From positions 2,738,001 to 2,802,000 of the forward strand of contig CM060984.1 in the NCBI GenBank assembly GCA_030765065.1: a stretch of DNA of 64,000 nucleotides. Reading direction: 5' to 3'. The DNA is from Deroplatys truncata (lineage: Eukaryota; Arthropoda; Insecta; Mantodea; Mantidae). Positions 14,787 to 23,427 of this stretch are shown here, one piece after another (the first letter of the stretch is position 1; every line of letters starts with the position of its first letter). A program made the position numbers and the translations under genes. Under the pieces are notes generated by a model that saw only the letters and a list, made by a program, of their open reading frames with translations, had not been told where the DNA came from and searched no databases.

Positions 14787-14837
14787 CTTCGACCTATAGG
14801 AGATATTTCATGAGTACTTTGCCATGAGAAAGGAACC
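14787..14837 (+). repeat. Connector unit J, copy 1 (C to A transition)
   Basis: A distinctive half-unit, TCGACCTATAGGAGATATTT then CATGAGTACTTTGCCATGAG, marks the exact change from type C to type A satellite. It recurs at 38650, 49198, 53929, 54202 and 59810, always in this direction. Confidence 0.87.
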
Positions 14838-17319
14838 AGAAGGGACAGTAGTAAAAGATATATAGCTGAGAGGGACTCTTTGAACTATGGGGGATATTTT
14901 ATGATTACTACCTCGAAAGAGAGGAACCAGAAGGGATTATAGTATACGATGTACAGCTGAGAGGGACTCTTTGAACTATGGGGGATATTTTATGATTACT
15001 ACCTCGCAAGAGGAACCAGAAGGGACTATAGTAACAGATATACAACTGAGATGGACTTTTTGAACTTAGGGGGATATTTTATGTCTACTACCTCGCGAGA
15101 GAAGAACCAGAAGAGACTTTTGTATAAGATATACAGCTGAGAGGGACTCTTCGACCTATAGCGGATATTTTGTGAGTACTTTGCCACGAGAAAGGAACTA
15201 GGAGGTACTATAGTATAAGATATATAGCTGAGAGGGACTCTTTGAACTATGGGGGATATTTTATGATTACTACCTCGCGAGAGAGGAACCATAAAGGACT
15301 TTAGTATAAGATATATAGGTAAGGGGGCTCTTTGAACTTTGGGGATATTTTGTGATTACTACCTCCCGAGATAGGAACCACAAGGGACTATAGTATAAGA
15401 TATATAGCTGCGAGGGACTCTTTGAACTTTGGGGATATTTTATGATTACTACCTCGCGAGAGAGGAACCAGAAGGGACTATGTATAAGATATACAGCTGG
15501 GAGGGCTATTTGAACTATGGGGGATATTTTATGAGTACTACCTCGCAAGAGAGGAACCAGAAGGGACTATAGTATAAGATATACAGCTGAGAGGGACTCT
15601 TTGAACTATGGGGGATATTTTATGACTACTACCTCCCGAGATAGGAACCACAAGGACTATAGTATAAGATATATAGCTTCGAGGGACTCTTTGAACTTTG
15701 GGAATATTTTATTATTACTACCTCGCGAGAGAGGAACCAGAAGGGATTATGTATAAGATTTACAGCTGAGAGGACTATTTGAACTATGGGGGATATTTTA
15801 TGAGTACTACCTCGCAAGAGAGGAACCAGAAGGGACTATAGTATAAGATATACAGCTGAGAGGGACTCTTTGAACTATGGGGAATATTTTATTACTACTA
15901 CCTCGCAAGAGAGGAACCAGATGGGACTATAGTTTAAGATATACAGCTGAGAGGGACTATTTGAACTATGGGGGATATTTTATGACCACTACCTCGCGAG
16001 AGAGGAACCACAAGGGTCTATAGTATAAGATATACAGCTGAGAGGGACTCTTTCAACTATGGGGGATATTTTATACCTCGGAGAGATGAACCAGAAGGGA
16101 CTATAGTATAAGATATACAGCTGAGAAGGACTCTTTGGACTATGGGGAAATTTTATGTCTACTCCATCGCAAGAGAGGTACCAGAACGGACCATAGTATA
16201 AGATATACAGCTGAGAGGGACTCTTTGTTCTATGGGGGATATTTCGTTACTCCTACCTCGCGAGAGAAGAACCAGAAGGGACCATAGTATAAGCTATACA
16301 GCTGAGAAGGACTCTTTGAACTATGGGGGATATTTGTTTACTACTACCTCGCGAGAGAGGAACCACAAGGGACCCTAGTATAGGATATATAGGTGAGAGG
16401 GACTATTTGAACTATGGGGGATATTTCTTCACTACTACCTCGCGAGAGAGGAACCACAAGGGACCCTAGTATAGGATATATAGGTGAGAGGGACTCTTTG
16501 AACTATGGGGGATATTTTTCGGCTACTACGTCGCAAGAGAGGAAACAGCAGGGACCCTAGTATAGGATATACAGCTGAGATGGTCTCTTTGAACTATGGG
16601 GGATATTTTATGACTACTTCCTCGCAAGAGAGGAACCACAAGGGTCCATAGTATAAGATATACAGCTGAGAGGGACTCTTTGAACTATGGGGGATATTTT
16701 ATGACTAATACCTCGCGAGAGAGGAACCATAACGGACTTTAGTATAAGACATATAGCTGAGAAGGACTCCTTGAACTTTGGGGATATTTTGCGATTACTA
16801 CTTCCCGAGATAGGAACCACAAGGGACTATAGTATAAGATATATAGCTGCGAGAGACTCTTTGAACTTTGGGGATATTTTATGATTAATACCTCGCGAGA
16901 GACGAACCGGAAGGCACTTTAGAATAAGATATATAGCTGAGAGGGACTGTTTGAACTATGGGGGATATTGTATGACTACTACCTCGCAAGAGAGGAACCA
17001 GAAGGGACTATAGTATAAGATATAAATCTGATAGGGACTCTTAGAACTATGGGGGATATTTTATGACTACTATCTCGAGGGAGAGGAACCACAAGCTACT
17101 ATACTATAAGATATATAGCTGAGAGGGACTCTTTGAACTACAGGGGATATTTTATGACTACTACCTCGCAAGAGAGGAACAAGAAGAGACTTTAGTATAA
17201 GATATACAGCTGAGAGGGACTCTTTGAACTATGGGGGATATTTTATGAATACTATTTCGCGAGAGAGGAACCATAAGGTACTATAGTATAAGATATACAG
17301 CTGAGAGGGACTCTTTGAA
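14838..17319 (+). repeat. Type A satellite array left of the island
   Basis: Type A units, many ending in GGAACCAGAAGGGACTATAG. It includes J-like units with CTATAGCGGATATTTTGTGA at about 15160. The stretch 16640-16895 is nearly identical to 40151-40406 (offset 23511), including the uncommon words TAACGGACTTTAG and ATTTTGCGATTACTACTTCC. The array stops in mid-unit after GGGACTCTTTGAA at 17319, where the foldback island begins. Confidence 0.93.
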
Positions 17320-17835
17320 GGAGATTTGAGGTTAAGATTTTTAGGTTAAAACAGGACGTAAGCATGGGAACGAAATCCAAGATGGCGAAGGCAATGGTGT
17401 GGACGAGGAGATGTGAGTCGCGGTGGCGAAAATGGGAACTAAACAAGATGTCGAAGACAAAAATTCTAAGGACTAGGAGATTTCGAGGTTAGTGGTCAAC
17501 ATGGCGGTCGCAAGAGGTGGGGGGGCAAGGAGATTTGAGGTTAAGATTTTTAGGTTAAAACAGGACATAAGAAGGGGAACTAAATCGAAGATGGCGGAGG
17601 CAAGGGTGGGACGAGGAGATGTGAGGCGCAGTGGTAAAAATGGGAACTAAACAAGATGGCGGAGGCAGGAAGTTCAGGTTAAAAATATGAGGTAAACGTG
17701 GAGAACTGAAACCAAGATGGCGGTGGCGTAGTGGTGAAAACGGGAACTAAACAAGATGGCGGAGGCAAGAAGTCGAGGGACGAAGCGATTTGAGGTTAGG
17801 GTCAACATGCGAAAGATGTCGAACGCAACAGATGG
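17320..17835. repeat. Unpaired left flank of island with AAGATGGCGG repeats
   Basis: A degenerate repeat in which GAGATTTGAGGTTAAGATTT recurs at 17321 and 17530 (period 209). It carries AAGATGGCG or AAGATGGCGG at 17379, 17588, 17654, 17714 and 17753, usually within AACTAAACAAGATGGCGGAG. The reverse complement of this type of sequence is found at 19803-20150, but no counterpart survives outside the right arm. AAGATGGCGG matches the known extended YY1 core, though function here is unproven. Confidence 0.8.
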
Positions 17836-17890
17836 TGACGAGGAGATAGAATTGAGGATTAGGGAAAGATGAACGAAAAACAGGAAGTGA

Positions 17891-17909
17891 CGTGGAGGGT
17901 TTTGATTGG
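17891..17909 (-). promoter_or_regulatory. ERSE-like site (CCAAT-N9-CCACG), left arm
   Basis: On the plus strand CGTGG at 17891-17895 is followed by nine bases and ATTGG at 17905-17909, so the minus strand reads CCAAT-N9-CCACG. This is the published mammalian ERSE consensus bound by NF-Y and ATF6. It is embedded in GTGACGTGG, a CRE-like context. No adjacent gene or start site is visible, so the regulatory role is inference. Confidence 0.5.
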
Positions 17910-18192
17910 TAAAAATAAGACGAAATGTGATTGGTTCGTTAATACGGGTGGAAGATGAAGGAAGGAAGATAAAAGAGTATGGAGGACACGTGATGGAGAG
18001 GAGCGAAGCGGCGAGGTGTTGTCTGTGCGGAGGTCGGGACTGAAAGAGGGAAAAGATGGCGAACGAGGGATAAAAAGTATAACAGAAAGTGATGTGTGAA
18101 GTTGTGATTGGTGTGAATAAGAAGTGATGTTATTGGTGGAAAGGAACAAATGAAAGTTGTTGATTGGTAAGAATAAGAGAGATTATGATTGG
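17905..18192 (-). promoter_or_regulatory. Cluster of six CCAAT boxes in left arm
   Basis: ATTGG occurs at 17905, 17930, 18107, 18132, 18163 and 18188, mostly within TGATTGGT followed by A-rich AATAAGA. Each is a CCAAT box on the minus strand. The mirror cluster is in the right arm around 24348-24620. Clustered CCAAT boxes are typical of NF-Y-bound promoters and of some long terminal repeats; no TATA element or transcript can be seen from sequence alone. Confidence 0.5.
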
Positions 18193-18923
18193 TGGAAAGA
18201 AAAAGGTGTGGGAGTGGGGTATGTTGGAGGTGGTGCTAAAGATAAGTTTTCCTACCAACAAGATTTGCAAAAGCCTCTCCAGAACTCATCAGCAATTTTT
18301 GAACGTTGGATGGTAGTTTTCTTGAGTGGATAAGAGAGATGGGGCGATATGAGACGCGGTGGCGAAAATGGGAACTAAACAAGATGGCGGAGACAAGAGG
18401 TCTAAGGACGAGGAAACTTCGAGGTTAGTGGTCAACATGGCGGACGCAAGATGTGGGGGCAAGGAGACGCGGTGATAAGAATGGGAACTAAAAGATGACG
18501 GAAGCAAGAGCTTAGAAGAGCAGATTTTGAGGTTAAAATAGTGGGAACTAAAATGGCGGAGGGTCGGCGACAAGGAGATGCGGTGGCCAACGTGAGAACT
18601 AAACAAGATGGCGGACGCAAGAGGAGGGTAAGGAGAGTTGAGGTTACAGTACCAAAACACCAAAGGATATATTCCTACGCCAAGCAGGCCCGAAAAATAA
18701 TTATGCGTGTGGTACTTACCTCTTACTGGTGTTGATGCGTCACCAAAAGCGCAGCAGCTTCACGCGACGCGAAAAAATAAAAGCAAACTGTTTTTGAAAA
18801 TGCTTAACCAGCTTTAAGATCAACCAACATCACTACGCACTGATATACCTAGGTTTTTTAAAGCGGTACAGACGCCCTTTGCAAAGATGTAATTTAACTA
18901 TACCAAAAACCTGGTACTGGACC

Positions 18924-19175
18924 ATCGTAATGGTCGCTAGCGTACGTAGGAGCAGGGTTCTCATTGCCGGTCGAAAGCGGTCAAAAAAGTGTACTATCTT
19001 GTTTTCATGGGTTTTCCAGATCGGTAGGCGTTAGAATACTCTTAGAGCTTTTTCAGGTTTTTGGTGGTTGTCCCTGTCCGGTAGGCAAATGATGAAGTTT
19101 TTCTATAATGTCGTCGTTTTCCCTTGTCGGCGCAGGTTACTAAGCACATACTCACACACACACACACACATTCAC
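18924..19175 (+). repeat. Direct repeat, copy 1, overlapping inner left arm
   Basis: The stretch from ATCGTAATGGTCGCTAGCGT to the CA run recurs at 19560-19810 at offset 636. It includes ATTGCCGGTCGAAAGCGG, CATGGGTTTTCCAGATCGG and TTGTCGGCGCAGG. Its first 189 bases also pair with the right arm, so this piece exists three times in the island. Confidence 0.88.
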
Positions 19176-19665
19176 ACACACATACGTTCGCTCACAAACT
19201 CTTTCTATTTTTCGGGTTTTATCTGCTCCGTATACGTATGCATGCTATTTTTCCGTTTTCATAGTTTTTCCCTGGTCGGTAGGCCATTGCTGGAGCGGTT
19301 GTCGTACCTCTTTCTGTTTTTTTTCGTGGTTTTCCCACGTCGGTAGGCTATTGTTTAAGTTCTTTCCCCTATTTCGTGGCTTTCCCTTGTTTGTGGGTAA
19401 ATGCTGGGTGCACACAAGCACATGCACATTCGTTCACAAACCTCTTTTTTCGTGGCTTTCCTAGTCTGTAGGCGCTTGCTAAAGCTCTTTCTACTTTTTT
19501 CGACATTTTTCTCTGGTCCGTGGGAGTTTGCTACAGCGTTTTTCCAAGCTCTTTCTATCATCGTAATGGTCGCTAGCGTACGTAGGAGAAGGGTACTCAT
19601 TGCCGGTCGAAAGCGGTCAAAAAAGTGTACTATCTTGTTTTCATGGGTTTTCCAGATCGGTAGGC
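19001..19665 (+). repeat. Degenerate 50-70-bp tandem block
   Basis: Imperfect copies of TTTTCGTGGTTTTCCC followed by GGTCGGTAGGC and a T/C-rich tail begin near 19001, 19060, 19112, 19252, 19321, 19372, 19448, 19497 and 19637. Spacing is irregular at about 50 to 140 bp. The copies are much more diverged than the 250-bp array, so the block is probably old. Frames open across it on both strands are low-complexity and not credible as genes. Confidence 0.65.
19152..19182 (+). repeat. (CA)n microsatellite
   Basis: An alternating CA run interrupted once by TT at 19171-19172. A second, shorter CA run lies at 19793-19807 at the matching place in the direct repeat. Confidence 0.95.
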
Positions 19666-19810
19666 GTTAGAATACTCTTAGAGCTTTTTCAGGTTTTTCG
19701 TGGTTGTCCATGTCCGGTAGGTAAATGATGAAGTTTTTCTATAATGTCGTCGTTTTCCCTTGTCGGCGCAGGGATACTAAACACATACTCGCGCACACAC
19801 ACACACATTC
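19560..19810 (+). repeat. Direct repeat, copy 2
   Basis: Second copy of 18924-19175 at offset 636, with a few substitutions (for example GAGAAGGGTACTC where copy 1 has GAGCAGGGTTCTC). It ends in its own CA run. Immediately after it the orientation changes to right-arm-like sequence. Confidence 0.88.
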
Positions 19811-20463
19811 TCCGCGCCTCACATCTCCTCGTCCCACCCTTGCCTCCGCCATCTTGGATTTAGTACCCCCTCTTACGTCCTGTTTTAACCTAAAAATCTT
19901 AACCTCAAATCTCCTTGCCCCCCACCTCTTGCGCCCGCCATGTTGACCACTAACCTCGAAATCTCCTCGTCCTTAGACTTTTTGTCCTCGTCATCTTGTT
20001 TAGTTTCCATTTTCGCCACCGCGCCTCACACCTCCTCGTCCACACCATTGCCTTCGCCATCTTGGATTTCGTTCCCATTCTTACGTCGTGTTTTAACCTA
20101 AAAATCTTAACCTCAAATCTCCTTACCCTCCTCTTGCGTCCGCCATCTTGTATAGTTCTCACGTTGGCCACCGCATCTCCTTGTCGCCGACCCTCCGCCA
20201 TTTTTAGTTCCCACTATTTTAACCTCAAAATCTGCTCTTCTAAGCTCTTGCTTCCGCCATCTTCTTTTAGTTCCCATTCTCACCACCGCGTCTGCTTGCC
20301 CCCACCTCTTGCGTTCGCCATGTTGACCACTAACCTCGAAATTTCCTCGTCCTTAGACCTCTTGTCTCCGCCATCATGTTTAGTTCCCATTTTCGCCACC
20401 GCGTCTCATATCGCCCCATCTCTCTATCCACTCAAGAAAACTAACATTCTACGTTCAAAAATT
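19803..20463 (-). repeat. Third partial arm copy, right-arm orientation
   Basis: T/C-rich sequence full of GCCATCTTG, the complement of the CAAGATGGCGG words in the left arm. From about 20110 to 20463 it follows 23890-24250 of the right arm closely, ending at the shared words ACTCAAGAAAACTA and GTTCAAAAATTG. The first half (19803-20110) resembles the complement of 17320-17760. With the direct repeat before it, this suggests remains of a second foldback copy nested in the first. The 228-codon frame at 19996-20682 runs through it and is not a gene: two thirds of it is translated repeat. Confidence 0.82.
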
Positions 20464-20631
20464 GGACTCTCCTCGGAGTTACCTCAACACCACTTACATG
20501 ACCTGGTTCGTCACGGGTATGCAGGTCTGCACTACCACTTCCTCGGCGTTGAGCAGGCCCAGGAGGGGATCGTACCGGTACACCAGCTAGCACGTGGACA
20601 TGTTATCGCGCTGTGGTGTTGCGTGTGCGAG
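20464..20631. other. Unique GC-rich insert of unknown origin
   Basis: About 168 bp with no second copy in this window, placed exactly between the arm word TTCAAAAATTG and the first 250-bp repeat. It is richer in G and C than anything around it. On the minus strand one frame runs 30 codons (20586 down to 20497, between a TAG and a TAA) with nearly every third base G or C, as in coding sequence. The plus frame is also open. I do not recognise the product. It may be a captured gene fragment; it is too short to call a gene. Confidence 0.5.
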
Positions 20632-20694
20632 GTATGGAAACTGAAGGACGCAAAACATGCACGACCGAGGGTTAAAAAGTAGAACAAGTAGTGA

Positions 20695-20713
20695 CGTGGA
20701 ACGTTGTGATTGG
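20695..20713 (-). promoter_or_regulatory. ERSE-like site in 250-bp copy 1
   Basis: CGTGG, nine bases, ATTGG on the plus strand; CCAAT-N9-CCACG on the minus strand. It lies within GTGACGTGG. Confidence 0.5.
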
Positions 20714-21442
20714 TGAAAATAAGACGATCTCTGATAGGAGGACAAATTGAAATAACGTAATGTGATAGGCGAAAATAAAATCGATGGTGATTGGATGAAA
20801 AATGACGAGAAGGAATTAGCGGTGAATTTGTGAACTAAGATGGCGAAGATTTTTTTTTTAAAAAAAGGACGGATAATATAAGTATGGCACTGAAGGACGC
20901 AAAACATGCACGACCGAGGGTTAAAAAGTAGAACAAGTAGTGACGTGGAACGTTGTATTTGTTGAAAATAAGACGATCTCTGATAGGAGGACAAATTGAA
21001 ATAACGTAATGTGATAGGCGAAAATAAAATCGATGGTGATTGGATGAAAAATGACGAGAAGGAATTAGCGGTGAATTTGTGAACTAAGATGGCGAAGATT
21101 TTGTTTTAAAAAAAAAGACGGATAATATAAGTAAGGCACTGAAGGACGCAAAACATGCACGAACGAGGGTTAAAAAGTAGAACAAGTATTGACGTGGAAC
21201 GTTGTGATTGATGAAAATAAGACGATCTCTGATAGGAGGACAAATTGAAATAACGTAATGTGATAGGCGAAAATAAAATCGATGGTGATTGGATGAAAAA
21301 TGACGAGAAGGAATTAGCGGTGAATTTGTGAACTAAGATGGCGAAGATTTTTTTTTAAAAAAAAAGGACGGATAATATAAGTATGGCACTGAAGGACGCA
21401 AAACATGCACGACCGAGGGTTAAAAAGTAGAACAAGTAGTGA

Positions 21443-21461
21443 CGTGGAACGTTGTGATTGG
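21443..21461 (-). promoter_or_regulatory. ERSE-like site in 250-bp copy 4
   Basis: Exact CCAAT-N9-CCACG on the minus strand. Copies 2 and 3 before it have lost the CCAAT half (ATTTG and ATTGA in place of ATTGG). Confidence 0.5.
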
Positions 21462-21941
21462 TGAAAATAAGACGATCTCTGATAGGAGGACAAATTGAAA
21501 TAACGTAATGTGATAGGCGAAAATAAAATCGATGGTGATTGGATGAAAAATGACGAGAAGGAATTAGCGGTGAATTTGTGAACTAAGATGGCGAAGATTT
21601 TGTTTTAAAAAAAAAGACGGATAATATAAGTAAGGCACTGAAGGACGCAAAACATGCACGAACGAGGGTTAAAAAGTAGAACAAGTAGTGACGTGGAACG
21701 TTGTGATTGATGAAAATAAGACGATCTCTGATAGGAGGACAAATTGAAATAACGTAATGTGATAGGCGAAAATAAAATCGATGGTGATTGGATGAAAAAT
21801 GACGAGAAGGAATTAGCGGTGAATTTGTGAACTAAGATGGCGAAGATTTTTTTTTAAAAAAAAAGGACGGATAATATAAGTATGGCACTGAAGGACGCAA
21901 ATCATGCACGACCGAGGGTTAAAAAGTAGAACAAGTAGTGA

Positions 21942-21960
21942 CGTGGAACGTTGTGATTGG
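21942..21960 (-). promoter_or_regulatory. ERSE-like site in 250-bp copy 6
   Basis: Exact CCAAT-N9-CCACG on the minus strand. Copy 5 before it reads ATTGA and lacks the CCAAT half. Confidence 0.5.
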
Positions 21961-22190
21961 TGAAAATAAGACGATCTCTGATAGGAGGACAAATTGAAAT
22001 AACGTAATGTGATAGGCGAAAATAAAATCGATGGTGATTGGATGAAAAATGACGAGAAGGAATTAGCGGTGAATTTGTGAACTAAGATGGCGAAGATTTT
22101 TTTTTAAAAAAAAGGACGGATAATATAAGTATGGCACTGAAGGACGCAAAACATGCACGACCGAGGGTTAAAAAGTAGAACAAGTAGTGA

Positions 22191-22209
22191 CGTGGAACGT
22201 TGTGATTGG
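22191..22209 (-). promoter_or_regulatory. ERSE-like site in 250-bp copy 7
   Basis: Exact CCAAT-N9-CCACG on the minus strand, with the same nine-base spacer sequence as the other intact copies. Confidence 0.5.
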
Positions 22210-22441
22210 TGAAAATAAGACGATCTCTGATAGGAGGACAAATTGAAATAACGTAATGTGATAGGCGAAAATAAAATCGCTGGTGATTGGATGAAAAATG
22301 ACGAGAAGGAATTAGCGGTGAATTTGTGAACTAAGATGGCGAAGATTTTTTTTTAAAAAAAAAAGGACGGATAATATAAGTATGGCACTGAAGGACGCAA
22401 AACATGCACGACCGAGGGTTAAAAAGTAGAACAAGTAGTGA

Positions 22442-22460
22442 CGTGGAACGTTGTGATTGG
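22442..22460 (-). promoter_or_regulatory. ERSE-like site in 250-bp copy 8
   Basis: Exact CCAAT-N9-CCACG on the minus strand. Copies 9 and 10 after it have ATTTG and ATTGA and are broken. Confidence 0.5.
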
Positions 22461-23190
22461 TGAAAATAAGACGATCTCTGATAGGAGGACAAATTGAAAT
22501 AACGTAATGTGATAGGCGAAAATAAAATCGATGGTGATTGGATGAAAAATGACGAGAAGGAATTAGCGGTGAATTTGTGAACTAAGATGGCGAAGATTTT
22601 TTTTTTTAAAAAAAGGACGGATAATATAAGTATGGCACTGAAGGACGCAAAACATGCACGACCGAGGGTTAAAAAGTAGAACAAGTAGTGACGTGGAACG
22701 TTGTATTTGTTGAAAATAAGACGATCTCTGATAGGAGGACAAATTGAAATAACGTAATGTGATAGGCGAAAATAAAATCGATGGTGATTGGATGAAAAAT
22801 GACGAGAAGGAATTAGCGGTGAATTTGTGAACTAAGATGGCGAAGATTTTTTTTAAAAAAAAAGACGGATAATATAAGTATGGCACTGAAGGACGCAAAG
22901 CATACACGACCGAGGGTTAAAAAGTAGAACAAGTAGTGACGTGGAACGTTGTGATTGATGAAAATAAGACGATCTCTGATAGGAGGACAAATTGAAATAA
23001 CGTAATGTGATAGGCGAAAATAAAATCGATGGTGATTGGATGAAAAATGACGAAAAGGAATTAGCAGTGAATTTGTGAACTAAGATGGCGAAGATTTTTT
23101 TTTAAAAAAAAAAAGACGGATAATATAAGTATGGCACTGAAGGACGCAAAACATGCACGACCGAGGGTTAAAAAGTAGAACAAGTAGTGA

Positions 23191-23209
23191 CGTGGAACGT
23201 TGTGATTGG
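23191..23209 (-). promoter_or_regulatory. ERSE-like site in 250-bp copy 11
   Basis: Exact CCAAT-N9-CCACG on the minus strand, in the last full copy before the right arm. Confidence 0.5.
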
Positions 23210-23427
23210 TGAAAATAAGACGATCTCTGATAGGAGGACAAATTGAAATAACGTGATGTGATAGGCGAAAATAAAATCGATGGTGATTGGATGAAAAATG
23301 ACGAGAAGGAATTAGCGGCGAATTTGTGAACTTAGATGGCGAAGATTTTTTTTTAAAAAAAAAAGACGGATAATATAAATATGGCACTGAAGGACGCAAA
23401 ACATGCACGACCGAGGGTTAAAAAGTA

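Larger units (their letters stand above)
17836..19112 (+). repeat. Left inverted arm of island
   Basis: About 1277 bp that reappear as reverse complement at 23428-24691. Shared landmarks, from outside in, are AATTGAGGATTAGGGAAAG, the CCAAT cluster, a GCGAGGTGTTGTCTGTGCGG segment, AAGATGGCGG repeats, a segment with CCAAGCAGGCCCGAAAAATA, and TAGCGTACGTAGGAG with ATTGCCGGTCGAAAGCGG. The arms are similar but not identical, with scattered substitutions and small indels, so this is not a simple assembly fold-over. Open frames on the minus strand (17859-18149, 18289-18663) are low-complexity translations of this arm. Confidence 0.9.
20632..23427 (+). repeat. 250-bp tandem array, 11 copies plus a fragment
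   Basis: Copies begin (at the word CTGAAGGACG) at 20641, 20890, 21139, 21389, 21638, 21888, 22137, 22388, 22638, 22886 and 23137, with a 41-base fragment from 23387. Periods are 248 to 251 bp; the differences lie in a T-run/A-run tract near GGCGAAGATTTTT. Copies are very similar. Each unit resembles the arm segment with GTGACGTGG, TGATTGG and AATAAGACGA, so the array probably arose by amplification of arm sequence. Minus-strand frames of 100 to 135 codons (20587-20994, 22331-22684, 22563-22907, 23061-23408) are the same repeat translated and contain no recognisable domain. Confidence 0.95.

Noticed and set aside
15150-15185. CENP-B-box-like TTCG...CGG in J-like units
   Set aside because: Spacing of TTCG, A and CGGG does not meet the known 17-bp box.
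18700-18740. GGTACTTACCTC resembling the U1 snRNA 5' end, and AGGTAAGT splice-donor-like words on the complement
   Set aside because: Sequence after TACTTACC does not fit U1, and no other snRNA elements follow. A donor-like word without exon evidence is not enough.
19996-20682. Longest open frame in the window (228 codons, plus strand)
   Set aside because: About two thirds is translated GCCATCTTG repeat from the arm copy, and the end is a 250-bp repeat. The composition is low-complexity and no domain is visible.
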